NCBI GenBank assembly: GCA_900470445.1
Contig: UCAU01000034.1
Span: 35,133-83,206, forward strand
Direction: 5' to 3'
Source: Hyphomicrobiales bacterium
Lineage (GTDB): Bacteria > Pseudomonadota > Alphaproteobacteria > Rhizobiales > Devosiaceae
Length of the DNA: 48,074 nt
Shown: positions 7,605-16,695 of the stretch, in pieces
How the letters are laid out: each line of letters starts with the position of its first letter
How positions within the stretch are numbered: position 1 is the first letter of the stretch
Position numbers and translations under genes: made by a program
Notes under the pieces: model-generated
What the model was told of the DNA's origin: nothing
The model's database searches: none
What the model saw: the letters and a program-made list of their open reading frames with translations, nothing else

Positions 7605-9305
7605 TTAATTGGTGGCGGTGACCACGAAGCTGGTGTGGCTGGGCACGGCAGGGAAGTCGCCCGCGCGCAGCGTGGTGACGTATTCGCCCATCTCGGTGGC
7701 GGGGCTGAAATCGGCCTCGTCATGATCGAAGATCACCGCGAAATGGTCCGAGCTCATCGTGGAGGGCGCGGTGAAGATTTCGGCGACATGTTCGAGATCG
7801 GGGGCAACCAGATCGGGCTTGCGCATGCCGCCGGGCGGGGTGCGATTGGCCAGATGGTTGGCCAGAGCGGCCGCCACGGGAGCGCTATTGCTCTGCTGGG
7901 CGGCGCCAAAGGTGCCCGAGAAGAAGCCGGCCAGCGCGGCGGTGGCCGGATCATCGCCCAGCGAAGCGGTGCGCACGCCGGTTGCAGCCGTCAGCGGCGG
8001 CAGGATGGGCAGGCGATCGGCCGGCTGGGGTGGCACTGCGGCCGTCACGGTGGTGTCGCGCTCAATGATCATTTCCAGCGCCCGCTGTGAATCGGGCGTC
8101 TGCGGCATGGGCGGCATATAGGCGGTGACCGATTCCGGCGGTTCGGACATGATGAGGCGCGGCTGCGGCATTGGCGCGGTAAAGGCGGCGAGCGCCGTGA
8201 CAGCATCGCCCGAGGGCATGGCTGCAGCAGTGGCCACGCGCAGGGTTTCCGATTTCATGACCGGCATGGGCGCAGTGGTATCGGGCAGCAATTCGGCCGT
8301 GTCGAGCGGCGCGCTGCCGCGGGTCGAGAAGGGAATGGGAATGGCGCCGGGCGCTGCTGGTTGTGGCGCGACATCGGCGACGGCCACCGCAGCGGGTGCG
8401 CCACCCAGATCGGCCGGGCGCATCATCGGCATGGGCGCTGCCGCGGGTGTCGCCGTCTGCTGCGGTGCCACCGCTGCCATTTGCACGGGCGCAGACGCTG
8501 GAGCGGAAGCCGGCTGGCTGTCATTGCCGCCAAAGAACATGTCCATCAGCGTGCGGCCGCTGCCGCTATTGCTGGCGACGCGGGTGCCCGAATTGCCGCT
8601 GCCATTGCAGGGATAGGCGTGGCATTGCTTCCATTCGGCCAGCGCGACCTGATAGCCCTCCTGCGACAGCGGCTTGCCATCGGTGGGCAGATGCATGGTG
8701 CGTCCGTCGGGGAAGATTTCCTTGAGCTGGGCGCGGGTCATGCGCGGCCAGGCGCGCACCGAGCCGGTGTCCAGATGCACGAAGGGGCTGCCCGAGGTGG
8801 GATAGAAGCCCACGCCGCCGACCTGCTTGCGCATGGCCACGGCCCGCAGCTTGGAGAGCGGAATGCCCGGAATGAAGAAATCCATGGCATGGCCTTTGGT
8901 GTGCTGGGAATTTTCAGCAACGCCGGAGGAGGTGGCCCGCAGCATTTCATTGGTCTTGGGCGAACGATAGGCGGATACGACATTGATGGGCTGGGTGGCG
9001 CCCACTTCCTGATAGACTTCCCAGACCAGATCGAACAGGCGCGGATCCATGCGGGCGGGCTCGTTCCGGCGCCAGTCGCGCAGGAAATAATTCAGCTCGT
9101 TGAGGCCCGATTGCACATATTGCCCATTGCGCTTGAAGACGATGCGGGCCGTCTCCTTGGTATGGGTATAATACAGATAGATCGCGCGTTCGCTCGCTGC
9201 CTGCGCCGGAATAACCGCCTGCGGCAGGATCACGGTGATGCTCATAAGGGCGGCCACGCAGGCGCGCACGATATGGTGCCGTATCAAAAGGTAAGTCCCC
9301 GTCAC
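7605..9305 (-). CDS. DUF882 (M15-like) murein peptidase with long C-terminal extension
   Basis: About 566 residues. A signal peptide (hydrophobic RACVAALMSITVIL then PAQAAS) precedes a DUF882/peptidase M15A domain (about 55-215). The zinc pattern is intact: His135-x6-Asp142 in SQHTKGHAMD and His177 in FVHLDTG; MepK/YcbK relatives cleave peptide cross-links of peptidoglycan. The remaining 340 residues are Ala/Pro-rich, low complexity, with a small ordered-looking end (HFAVIFDHDEADFSP). Start is uncertain: GTG 9305 gives a good signal peptide but a weak ribosome site; TTG 9287 is an alternative. It follows an L,D-transpeptidase gene in the same direction, consistent with wall remodelling. The long tail is unlike the short E. 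coli enzyme. Confidence 0.88.
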   Translation of the reverse strand: MTGTYLLIRHHIVRACVAALMSITVILPQAVIPAQAASERAIYLYYTHTKETARIVFKRNGQYVQSGLNELNYFLRDWRRNEPARMDPRLFDLVWEVYQEVGATQPINVVSAYRSPKTNEMLRATSSGVAENSQHTKGHAMDFFIPGIPLSKLRAVAMRKQVGGVGFYPTSGSPFVHLDTGSVRAWPRMTRAQLKEIFPDGRTMHLPTDGKPLSQEGYQVALAEWKQCHAYPCNGSGNSGTRVASNSGSGRTLMDMFFGGNDSQPASAPASAPVQMAAVAPQQTATPAAAPMPMMRPADLGGAPAAVAVADVAPQPAAPGAIPIPFSTRGSAPLDTAELLPDTTAPMPVMKSETLRVATAAAMPSGDAVTALAAFTAPMPQPRLIMSEPPESVTAYMPPMPQTPDSQRALEMIIERDTTVTAAVPPQPADRLPILPPLTAATGVRTASLGDDPATAALAGFFSGTFGAAQQSNSAPVAAALANHLANRTPPGGMRKPDLVAPDLEHVAEIFTAPSTMSSDHFAVIFDHDEADFSPATEMGEYVTTLRAGDFPAVPSHTSFVVTATN

Positions 9306-9345
9306 GCCAAACTCTGCCCGGTTGATTGCCAGTTGTCGTCCGACA

Positions 9346-9380
9346 TTAGCGTGAAAATCGCTCGATTTTATTAACGCTAA
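9346..9380. other. Long imperfect hairpin upstream of the DUF882 gene
   Basis: Outer arms TTAGCGT / ACGCTAA (7 bp) and inner arms AAAATCG / CGATTTT (7 bp) around a 2-base loop, with a short asymmetric bulge. It lies about 40 bases before the DUF882 start and about 130 bases after the L,D-transpeptidase stop. No T tract follows on the minus strand, so it may be a regulatory structure or operator rather than a terminator. Confidence 0.5.
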
Positions 9381-9509
9381 CGAGATGTCAAATGGCCCGC
9401 ACCCGGACCCCTTCACGGCAGTGTTATTACGGGGAAAACCCGGCTGAACCAAGGCGAAATTGTAAAGCGGGGGTTAAGAGGGGCGGCCCGAGCCACCCCG
9501 CAGCGCCAC

Positions 9510-11198
9510 TCAGGGGGAGAGCGTGGTGTCCGCCGGGGCCGCGTCGGCGATCACCGGGGCGGCCGCGTCGCCCAGGCCCAGCGCCTTGATCAGCTTGGCA
9601 TTGTGCCCATAGACGTCGGCATAGGAGCGCAGCTCGCCATCGGCGCCGACGCGCAGGGTGAAATAGGCCAGATGCACCGGCACCTGCTGTTCCGGGTTCA
9701 CCCAGCGCTCGGCCGAGCCAAACATGGCCTCAAGCGAAGCGCGGTCGATATTGGGTTCATTGGCGGTCAATGCGGCGGCAAATTCCATCGGGTTCTGCAC
9801 GCGCACACAGCCATGGCTGGCGGCGCGGAAGGCGCGGCCGAACAGGCTTTTGGATGGGGTATCGTGCAGATAGACGTCGTGCTTGTTGGGAAACAGGAAT
9901 TTGATCTGGCCCAGCGAATTGCTGGGGCCGGGCTTCTGGCGCACGCGGAAGGGGAAGCTGTCGCCCACGGCGGCCCAATTGACCTGATAGGCGCTGACCA
10001 CATTGCCCTGATAGATCAGTTCCATATTCTGGCTGGCGATATAGCCAGGATTGGAGCGTGTCTTGGGCGCGATCTCGTTCTTGATGATCGAAGAGGGCAC
10101 GTTCCAATAGGGATTGACCACGATGTGGCGGATATTGTCCGAGAAGATCGGGGTCTGGTTCTTGGTGCTGCCCACCACGACGCGGGTGGCATAGGTTTCC
10201 TGTCCGTCGCGATTGATGGTCAGGCGGTATTCGGGAATGTTGACGAAGACGTTGAATTTGCCCAGGTCGCGCGGCATCCAGCGCCAGCGTTCCATATTGG
10301 CCAGGATGTCCTCGCGGGTCACCGGCGCACCGCCATTGAGCGCAGTCAACGTCGCCGGGCCCATCACGCCATCGTCTTCAAGGCCCGCGCCGGCCTGGAA
10401 GGTCTTGATCGCGGCAATCAGCGCCTCGTCATAGACCAGGCCATCAACTGCCGGCAGTTCCAGGCGCTGGCGCAAGGCGGGCACGCGCGCATCGCTCATG
10501 CCGGGCTTGAGCGTGGCGCCCGCCTCGATGGTGATCGGGCGTTCGGCCTGCGTCGCGTCGAACGTCGCCAGCCTTGCCTTGAGGGCAAGGAATTCGGGAT
10601 GGGTGGGCTCGAGCTTGGCCAGCACCGCAGCAGGATCATCGCTCGTCGCCAATTCCAGCATCAGCGCCGATTGGTCGAGCTGCTTGGGCTGGATATCGAG
10701 ATTGGCATCGATCGAAAGGGGTTCGATGCGGCCGGTATAGATATGGGTGGCATAGCGCATGGTGGCCGCCGAAAAGGCGGTTTCGAGCGCCGCCAGCTTG
10801 GCCGGGTCATTGCCGACGGCGGTGACATCGAGCGCCGAGGTCAGATAGTCGGAGGGGCGCAGGCCTTCGCTGGCCGCGGCGCCAAAGAGTTTCATGATCT
10901 TCTGTGCTGCGGCCGAATAGCCGACAGCGCCGTTGGCCTCATCCAGCCAGATGGGCTCGAAATGGCGTGCACCATAGAAGAAATAGAGCTTTTGCGCCTC
11001 GCGATAGGCCAGCGAATCCTTGCGCGCGCCGTAGTAAGTGGCCGCAAGCCCGGATTTGATGGTTCTGGCGAGATCCGATTGCGCCGGCGCAATCACCACC
11101 GGCGTGACCGCCAGGCTCGCCACATCCTGGGCGACCGCAGGCAAAGCCACACCCGCACCGGCAAGAGCGGCGAGCAAACCAACCAAAATCCTGTTCAT
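9510..11198 (-). CDS. YcbB-like L,D-transpeptidase
   Basis: 562 residues, periplasmic. Signal peptide 1-23 (ILVGLLAALAGAGVALPAVAQ). An N-terminal helical domain (about 40-225, with FFYGARHFEPIWLD typical of YcbB/LdtD) is followed by a peptidoglycan-binding domain (about 228-290). The YkuD catalytic domain (about 315-500) has His445 in YLHDTP and SHGCVRVQNP with His462 and nucleophile Cys464. It would form 3-3 cross-links between meso-diaminopimelate residues in peptidoglycan, the major cross-link in many Rhizobiales. ATG 11198 has GGAG five bases upstream. Adjacent to the DUF882 putative murein hydrolase. Confidence 0.94.
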   Translation of the reverse strand: MNRILVGLLAALAGAGVALPAVAQDVASLAVTPVVIAPAQSDLARTIKSGLAATYYGARKDSLAYREAQKLYFFYGARHFEPIWLDEANGAVGYSAAAQKIMKLFGAAASEGLRPSDYLTSALDVTAVGNDPAKLAALETAFSAATMRYATHIYTGRIEPLSIDANLDIQPKQLDQSALMLELATSDDPAAVLAKLEPTHPEFLALKARLATFDATQAERPITIEAGATLKPGMSDARVPALRQRLELPAVDGLVYDEALIAAIKTFQAGAGLEDDGVMGPATLTALNGGAPVTREDILANMERWRWMPRDLGKFNVFVNIPEYRLTINRDGQETYATRVVVGSTKNQTPIFSDNIRHIVVNPYWNVPSSIIKNEIAPKTRSNPGYIASQNMELIYQGNVVSAYQVNWAAVGDSFPFRVRQKPGPSNSLGQIKFLFPNKHDVYLHDTPSKSLFGRAFRAASHGCVRVQNPMEFAAALTANEPNIDRASLEAMFGSAERWVNPEQQVPVHLAYFTLRVGADGELRSYADVYGHNAKLIKALGLGDAAAPVIADAAPADTTLSP

Positions 11199-11289
11199 GC
11201 GAGCTCCATGCACGGCGACGCGGGCCGCGCCTGAACCCGATTCGGCAGGCTGCGGGGTAGTACGAGCAATAACTTGCAAACCTTAACGG

Positions 11290-11301
11290 GAGCAATTGCT
11301 C
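11290..11301. promoter_or_regulatory. 12-bp perfect palindrome upstream of L,D-transpeptidase
   Basis: GAGCAATTGCTC, a perfect palindrome about 92 bases upstream of the ATG at 11198. AGCAAT recurs at about 11268 and TGTGAGCA follows it, so half-sites may be repeated. Possible operator; factor unknown. Confidence 0.35.
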
Positions 11302-11387
11302 GCAAAGTTGTGAGCAGGATTTGTGGCAGGGGAGCAACGTCAGGCTTTCCGCCTAGACGAGGCGGCGAGTCGCGGTGGCGCCGCCTT

Positions 11388-11403
11388 GCCGAAGTTCTTC
11401 GGC
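11388..11403 (-). terminator. Hairpin downstream of AraC-family gene
   Basis: GCCGAA / TTCGGC stem with GTTC loop, 17 bases past the stop codon of the minus-strand gene ending at 11420. No strong T tract; likely weak or factor-assisted terminator. Confidence 0.4.
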
Positions 11404-11419
11404 TAGCCTGCATCCACGT

Positions 11420-12343
11420 TCAAGAGGTCTGCACCGTGCGACTGGCATACTCGCTGTAGAGACGCTGCTGGTTCAAGACGTCCTGCTTCGGCGCGGTGCC
11501 AAAAGTCCGCGAGTATTCCCGGCTGAACTGCGACGCGCTTTCATAACCAACCTTGTAGGCCGCCTCCGCCACGTTGGTCGCCTCCGATACCATCAGGCGC
11601 CTCGCCTCCAGCAGGCGCAGTTGCTTTTGAAACTGAAGCGGCGTCATCGCGGTCAGGGCTTTGAAATGCTGATGGAACGAGGATGGGCTCATTCGCGCCA
11701 CGTCAGCCAATTGCTCGATCCGCAACGTCTGCGCGAAGTTGAGGTGCAGCATGGAGATGGCTTTGACAACCCGCTCGATATTGGATTCCGGCAAGGCCAG
11801 CTTGCTGATTTCTCCACCATGCGGCCCGCTCAGCAACCAATAATATAGCTCGCGCATCACCGAGGGATAAAGGATCGGAATTGCCTTCGGCGTCGCCAGC
11901 ATCCGCATCAGGCGCAGGATGCAGTCCGCCAAAGCTTCGTCGACTTTACCTACGAACACACAAGGACCGGAACTGGCAGCGGCGGTCGGCGGCTCCTCCA
12001 ATTGTTCAAGCACGGCGCGCATATCCGCCACGTCGAAGTCCAGGGTCACACCGATATAGGGCGCCGTCGGACTGGCCTCAACAATCCGCCCGGTAGCGGG
12101 AAGCTCGACGCTGACGACCAGGCATTCCATTGCGCCATAATCGAGCCGATCCTCGCCGAAATGGATCTCCTTGGCGCCCTGAATCACGACACAGAGCGAT
12201 GGGCGGTATAGGGCCCGCATCGGCATCATCGCCTGAAAGGAACGGACGATGTTGAAGCTCTCGATCGGTGTTGGAAATAGACCCTGACCGCCGCCCTGTT
12301 CCTCGACATAAGCACTCACGGCAGCAAGTAGCGATGAGGACAT
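11420..12343 (-). CDS. AraC-family transcriptional regulator (AraC_N type)
   Basis: 307 residues. N-terminal AraC_N-like ligand domain (SYVRPTPIES-type region GLFPTPIESFNIVRS, then RPSLCVVIQGAKEIHFG). The C-terminal AraC double helix-turn-helix spans about 205-300 (LADVARMSPSSFHQHFKALT and AAYKVGYESASQFSREYSR). ATG 12343 is favoured because GGAG sits six bases upstream and homologues begin near here; in-frame ATGs at 12439, 12448 and 12460 lack good ribosome sites. Divergent from an SDR oxidoreductase, a very common arrangement in which this subfamily controls the neighbouring oxidoreductase, probably in response to a small aldehyde, ketone or quinone-like compound. Ligand unknown. Confidence 0.9.
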   Translation of the reverse strand: MSSSLLAAVSAYVEEQGGGQGLFPTPIESFNIVRSFQAMMPMRALYRPSLCVVIQGAKEIHFGEDRLDYGAMECLVVSVELPATGRIVEASPTAPYIGVTLDFDVADMRAVLEQLEEPPTAAASSGPCVFVGKVDEALADCILRLMRMLATPKAIPILYPSVMRELYYWLLSGPHGGEISKLALPESNIERVVKAISMLHLNFAQTLRIEQLADVARMSPSSFHQHFKALTAMTPLQFQKQLRLLEARRLMVSEATNVAEAAYKVGYESASQFSREYSRTFGTAPKQDVLNQQRLYSEYASRTVQTS

Positions 12344-12502
12344 TCGAGGCTCCGGTCGAGTGCCAGGCCAGTGCGGCATCTCAGCCGGGACTATGTAGCC
12401 ATCTGTAGGAATAGGCAAGTTTCTTGAGGGTTCGGGCATTCTGCTCATCGAACGTTCCATCTAGCTTGAAGTGCCGCGCTGAATGCCGTCAGCGGGGTAG
12501 CG

Positions 12503-12515
12503 CCGGAATATCCGG
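12503..12515. promoter_or_regulatory. Candidate operator between AraC gene and SDR gene
   Basis: CCGGA-ATA-TCCGG, a 13-base palindrome in the 260-base divergent intergenic region, about 90 bases before the SDR ATG. Candidate regulator site only. Confidence 0.3.
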
Positions 12516-12603
12516 TCCGGTCCCCAATGACGCGGTGGCCTCCACCGCTGCCGAAGACGCCTCGGCCGCACCCAATCCTGCCGCTCGCCCAAAAGGAAAC
12601 ACG

Positions 12604-13575
12604 ATGCCTATGAACTGGACTACAAAGAACATGCCATCTCAAGAGGGTCGTACGATCATCGTGACCGGCACAGGTGGTCTTGGCTTTGAAGACGCACTCG
12701 CGCTCGCCCGGGCCGGCGGCGATGTGATCATCGCCGGCAGAAATCCTGCGAAGGGAGCCGAGGCGATCGCGCGGACCAAACAGGCCGTGCCGGGTGCCGC
12801 CGTGAGCTTTGAGGCGGTAGACCTCGGAAACCTGGCCGCAATCGCGGCATTCGGCAGGCGGCTGAGCGCCAGCCGTCAGAAGATCGACACCCTGATCAAT
12901 AATGCGGGTGTCATGACGCCGCCGACCCGCAAGACCACGGCTGACGGGTTCGAACTACAGTTCGGTACCAATTATCTCGGTCATTTTGCCCTGACAGCCC
13001 ATCTGCTGCCGCTGCTGTTGCGCGGACACAATCCACGCGTGGTGACCCTTTCGAGCATCGCCGTTCGCGGCCGTGGCACCGCTATCAACTTCGACGACCT
13101 GCAGGCCGAACGAGACTACCAGCCGATGCCGGTTTACGGCCAATCCAAGCTGGCCTGCTTGATGTTCGCGTTCGAATTGCAACGGCGGAGCGACGCCGCC
13201 GGATGGGGCATTACGAGTATCGCCGCGCATCCTGGTGTGTCGCGGACGGACCTGTTGCACAACGCTCCGGGTCGACGCAGCGTCCAAGGCCTCGCTCGCT
13301 CGTTCATGTGGTTTCTGTTCCAGCCGGCAGCGCAAGGCGCGCTACCAACCCTGTTTGCGGCAACGTCTCCTGACGCCCGCAAAGGCGCCTATTACGGTCC
13401 GGACAAATTGGGCGAGACTCGTGGCTACCCCACCGAGGCGGCGATTCGTCCGCAGGCATTGGAGGCTCATGCCGCCAAGCGGCTTTGGGAGGTGTCCGAG
13501 GAACTGACAGGGATCAGTTTCGCCGACCGGACCGGGCCGGTCCCGATCACCCCGGATGCGCCGGACGACCGATAG
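12604..13575 (+). CDS. Short-chain dehydrogenase/reductase
   Basis: 323 residues, cytoplasmic NAD(P)H-dependent oxidoreductase with a Rossmann fold. Cofactor motif TGTGGLGF (21-28) in place of the usual TGxxxGIG, INNAGVM at 98-104, Ser150/151 in VVTLSSIAV, and catalytic YGQSK (Tyr178, Lys182). The closing helix region SFMWFLFQPAAQGALPTLFA resembles the extended retinol-dehydrogenase-like SDRs. ATG 12604 follows AAGGAA; the second ATG two codons later is possible. Divergent AraC regulator next door suggests inducible expression. Substrate cannot be told from sequence. Confidence 0.92.
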   Translation: MPMNWTTKNMPSQEGRTIIVTGTGGLGFEDALALARAGGDVIIAGRNPAKGAEAIARTKQAVPGAAVSFEAVDLGNLAAIAAFGRRLSASRQKIDTLINNAGVMTPPTRKTTADGFELQFGTNYLGHFALTAHLLPLLLRGHNPRVVTLSSIAVRGRGTAINFDDLQAERDYQPMPVYGQSKLACLMFAFELQRRSDAAGWGITSIAAHPGVSRTDLLHNAPGRRSVQGLARSFMWFLFQPAAQGALPTLFAATSPDARKGAYYGPDKLGETRGYPTEAAIRPQALEAHAAKRLWEVSEELTGISFADRTGPVPITPDAPDDR

Positions 13576-13631
13576 CCGTTGGCCCGTGCCAAGCCGCCTG
13601 GCGCCAAGCGTGCGCCACGTTCCGCGACGCC

Positions 13632-14513
13632 TCAGCGCAGCTGGCGGTCGAGACTGTGCAAATAGGCGTTTAACAGTTCCACCGATCGTTCGGTGAGCCT
13701 GGCATATTGGCGGCGCCCGTCATTGGGGTCGTCCCAGCGCTCGATGAGGCTTGCCTCTTCCATTTCGTCGAGCCGCCGCGATGCGGTCGAAGCGGCAACG
13801 CCGGAAACCAGGTACAGGCTCGATACCGATACCTGTCGGCCGAGCAATTGGCTCTCCATCAGGTCGAGCAGCATGTACCAGGCCGGATCGGCAAAGAGCT
13901 TGTCGGTAAAATAGCGCGTGCGGATGTCCCGCGTTTGCAGCAGTTCCAGCAGCCGCGCATTGGACAGAACGCCGCTATCGGCCGGCAGGGCCGCGCCAGG
14001 GGTGGGGCCAGCCGCGGCCTCGGCAGGAAATGCAGTCAGCATTTCTGCGAGCCGCCGGGCCTCGTCGCTGAGGCGTTGGAGCTGGGCCCTGCCTTGGTCC
14101 CATGCATCAAGCGCACCCCTGTGCTCCCGCGCCTTGGCGGCGGCCCGCTCGACCGCGTCCAGCAATTGGTCCCGCCGCACCGGCTTGTGCAGAAAGTCCA
14201 CCGCGTCGAGCCGCAATGCGGCGACCGCGCTATCGAGCGTGGCATGGCCGGTAACGAAGATCACCTGCAGCCATTTGCGGTTTGCAAAGCGCTCCCGGAT
14301 GGTTGCCAGCAGGGCAAGGCCATCCATGCCTGGCATGCGGATGTCACTGACGATCACATCGATGGCGGGCGTGTTGTCCAGCAGGTCGAGCGCGGCGGCG
14401 GCCCTGGTGGCCGTGAGGCAGTGATAACCACCATCGGTCAGAGCCGTAGCCAACACATCGAGCAACGCGGTCTCGTCATCGACCAGCAATATCGTTGCGC
14501 GATCGGCATCCAC
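13632..14513 (-). CDS. Response regulator with MarR-like winged-helix output
   Basis: 293 residues. Receiver domain 1-120: Asp12/Asp13, phosphoacceptor Asp57 in VIVSDIRMPGMDG, Thr88 and Lys110 (FLHKPVRRDQL). A helical linker (120-195) leads to a C-terminal winged helix (about 200-293): VSVSSLYLVSGVAASTASRRL as the recognition region and DPNDGRRQYARLTERS as a MarR-type wing. This output is unusual; OmpR, NarL and NtrC outputs are the common ones. GTG 14513 has GAGGAGG eleven bases upstream, a long spacing, but no closer in-frame start exists. It lies 52 bases after the kinase gene, so the pair is one operon. Confidence 0.9.
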   Translation of the reverse strand: MDADRATILLVDDETALLDVLATALTDGGYHCLTATRAAAALDLLDNTPAIDVIVSDIRMPGMDGLALLATIRERFANRKWLQVIFVTGHATLDSAVAALRLDAVDFLHKPVRRDQLLDAVERAAAKAREHRGALDAWDQGRAQLQRLSDEARRLAEMLTAFPAEAAAGPTPGAALPADSGVLSNARLLELLQTRDIRTRYFTDKLFADPAWYMLLDLMESQLLGRQVSVSSLYLVSGVAASTASRRLDEMEEASLIERWDDPNDGRRQYARLTERSVELLNAYLHSLDRQLR

Positions 14514-14565
14514 TGTGGCGTCGTCCTCCTCGGGTCAGGCGCTTTTCGGGGGGCCTTGCCGCAGC

Positions 14566-16596
14566 TTAGCTTTGCGGGGCGGCCGGCATCAATATGCGAA
14601 ATTCAGCGCCGGAGCCGGTATTGCGGACCTCGATACGCCCACCCAGGTCCCGCGCCATCCCGGCACTCAATGCCAGGCCAAGTCCGGTGCCCTTGCCGAC
14701 GGGTTTTGTGGTGAAGAAGGGCTCGAACAACCGCTCGAGCAGGGCCGGCGGGATACCCGGTCCCGAGTCGGAGATGGTGATCGCCACCATCTTTCCATCC
14801 GGTTCGGCCGCGATGCCGATCTCGATCCAGTCGTCCGATTGGTTTGGTCCGGAGGCCGGGTTGTCGATAATGGCATCGCGGGCATTGACCAGAATGTTGA
14901 GCACGATCTGCTCGATCAAGGTCGGGTCGGTCAGCATCATGTGCCGGCCCGCCGCGTAGGTCTTGCGCAGGCTGATCCCCGCATCGGCGAACTGCGCCTG
15001 GGAGATGACCAGTGCGCCATCGACGGCCCCGGCAGGATCGATGGGCTGGGCGGCGGCGCTGCTGCGATGGCCGTAGATGCGCATATGGCTGACGATCGCC
15101 GCCGTGCGGTCGAGCTGGTCACTGAGCAATTGCAGGCTTTTGTCGACAAAGGCTGGTTCGGCCTGGCCGGTCTTGATCCGGTTGCGCAGCGTATCGAGCG
15201 CCATCATGATCGTGGCCAGCGGCTGGTTGATCTCGTGCGCGATTCCTGTCGCCATCTCACCCAGCGTGATCATCTTGCCCGATTGATAGATGGCGAGTTC
15301 GGCCGCCCGCCGCTCGGTAATGTCAAAGCCGATCGCCACGAGATTCTTGATCGCGCCATCCTTTTCGCGGATCGCGGTCACGCTCCAGGCGAGTTCGCGC
15401 CGCTCGCCATCGGCCTTGGTCACGGTGCTGTTGGTCTGGTAGGGCAGCTTGCTGACGATATCGGGGAGCTGGCCCCCCAAAGCATAGTCCAGGCCACCAC
15501 CGGTCTCGATCATGGCCCGGAAAGCGGGATTGGCGACCACCCGCTTGCCCTGCGGATCGGCAACGGCAACCAGCGCGCCATCGGTATTGAGAATGGCCTC
15601 GAGGAATTCGCGTTCCTGGTGCACCCGCGCCGCATCGAGCGTGCTGGCCATCAGCGAGGCGCGGTTGCGCACATATTTGCCAAGCACGATCCCGAGGGCG
15701 ATCAAGGTGGCAAAGAGCGCCGCCAAGGCCGCCAGGATGATGGCCGAAGCCGTTCGCCACGCCACATAGATCGGGGCGGTCGGCACGCCCACATAGGCCA
15801 GCATGGGCGCCACCGCCGAACTGCTATAGGCGAACACCCGCTCGATCCCCGTTCGCATGGAGGGGGCAATGACAATGCCGCCGCCGGCCCGCAGGATGGG
15901 CTCCTCGTCCGGCCCCAGCCTGCGTCCGATGACTTCGGGAACATTGGAGGCGCGAATGATGCCGTCGGTGCCGACAATGCCGATCACCCGGCCGCTTTCC
16001 TCTTCGAGCTTGTTGTAAAAGCCATAGAGAAAGGGCCCGTCCACCACGATGAGCACCAGACCTTCGAACGTGCCTGCATCACTCTCGATCCGATGGCCAT
16101 AGTTCATGGTCCAGCCGTCCCATGTGCCTACGGCGGTATGGTACGGTTGGCCGATATAGGATGCCGGCCCGCCTGCTGCGCTCAGGGTCTTGAAGAACGA
16201 CGTTTCGCTCATATCGGACCCCGCCGGATAGGCCGGGCTGCTGCTGGCCGCCACAAGGCCGTCAATGCCGATAATGGCAATCGCGGTGGCCGCCGGCTCG
16301 GCAGCGGCGCGGCGCCGCATCACCTCCGACAGCATGTCCTGGTCGACAATCGGATCGGCGCGGTCCTCGGTGATGGCGCGGCTGACGGCCTCGAGCCGGA
16401 CGAATATCTGGGTCGTGTGTTCGGCCAGCGCATTGGCCAGGTTCATTGCGCTCTGTCCGGCCGCATCGATGCGGCTGTCATAGTCGCGATAGATCAGCGT
16501 CGCTGCACCCGATAGCGCAATGATCACCACCAGGGTCACGGCGGCCCAGTAGATTGCCATGGTCCGCCGGTCCAGCCGGGTGGAGCGCTCGTTCAT
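14566..16596 (-). CDS. Membrane sensor histidine kinase (Cache-PAS-HisKA-HATPase)
   Basis: 676 residues. Membrane segments at about 14-36 and 282-306 enclose a periplasmic double-Cache-like sensor (40-280; AIIGIDGLVAASSSPAYPAG and GIVGTDGIIRASNVP mark two Cache repeats). A cytoplasmic PAS (about 330-428), HisKA with His454 in GIAHEINQPLATI, and an HATPase (ILVNARDAI, ISDSGPGIP, GKGTGLGLAL) follow. It should phosphorylate the downstream response regulator. Cache domains of this kind usually bind small organic acids or amino acids; the ligand is not known. ATG 16596 is chosen with GGAT upstream. A hyphenated palindrome at 16653-16675 sits just before the gene. Confidence 0.95.
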   Translation of the reverse strand: MNERSTRLDRRTMAIYWAAVTLVVIIALSGAATLIYRDYDSRIDAAGQSAMNLANALAEHTTQIFVRLEAVSRAITEDRADPIVDQDMLSEVMRRRAAAEPAATAIAIIGIDGLVAASSSPAYPAGSDMSETSFFKTLSAAGGPASYIGQPYHTAVGTWDGWTMNYGHRIESDAGTFEGLVLIVVDGPFLYGFYNKLEEESGRVIGIVGTDGIIRASNVPEVIGRRLGPDEEPILRAGGGIVIAPSMRTGIERVFAYSSSAVAPMLAYVGVPTAPIYVAWRTASAIILAALAALFATLIALGIVLGKYVRNRASLMASTLDAARVHQEREFLEAILNTDGALVAVADPQGKRVVANPAFRAMIETGGGLDYALGGQLPDIVSKLPYQTNSTVTKADGERRELAWSVTAIREKDGAIKNLVAIGFDITERRAAELAIYQSGKMITLGEMATGIAHEINQPLATIMMALDTLRNRIKTGQAEPAFVDKSLQLLSDQLDRTAAIVSHMRIYGHRSSAAAQPIDPAGAVDGALVISQAQFADAGISLRKTYAAGRHMMLTDPTLIEQIVLNILVNARDAIIDNPASGPNQSDDWIEIGIAAEPDGKMVAITISDSGPGIPPALLERLFEPFFTTKPVGKGTGLGLALSAGMARDLGGRIEVRNTGSGAEFRILMPAAPQS

Positions 16597-16652
16597 AAAA
16601 TATCCAAATATGCTTTGCCCGGTCGCGGTCGTGACGATCGCTCCGATCAATT

Positions 16653-16675
16653 CTGGCCAGTTCGCAACCGGCCAG
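16653..16675. promoter_or_regulatory. Candidate operator upstream of the two-component operon
   Basis: CTGGCC-A-GTT-CGC-AAC-C-GGCCAG: a 23-base inverted repeat, nearly perfect, centred 68 bases before the kinase ATG. Size and symmetry fit a dimeric winged-helix regulator, so autoregulation by the MarR-like response regulator is a reasonable guess. Confidence 0.45.
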
Positions 16676-16695
16676 CCCGCTTGTCAACACAATGC

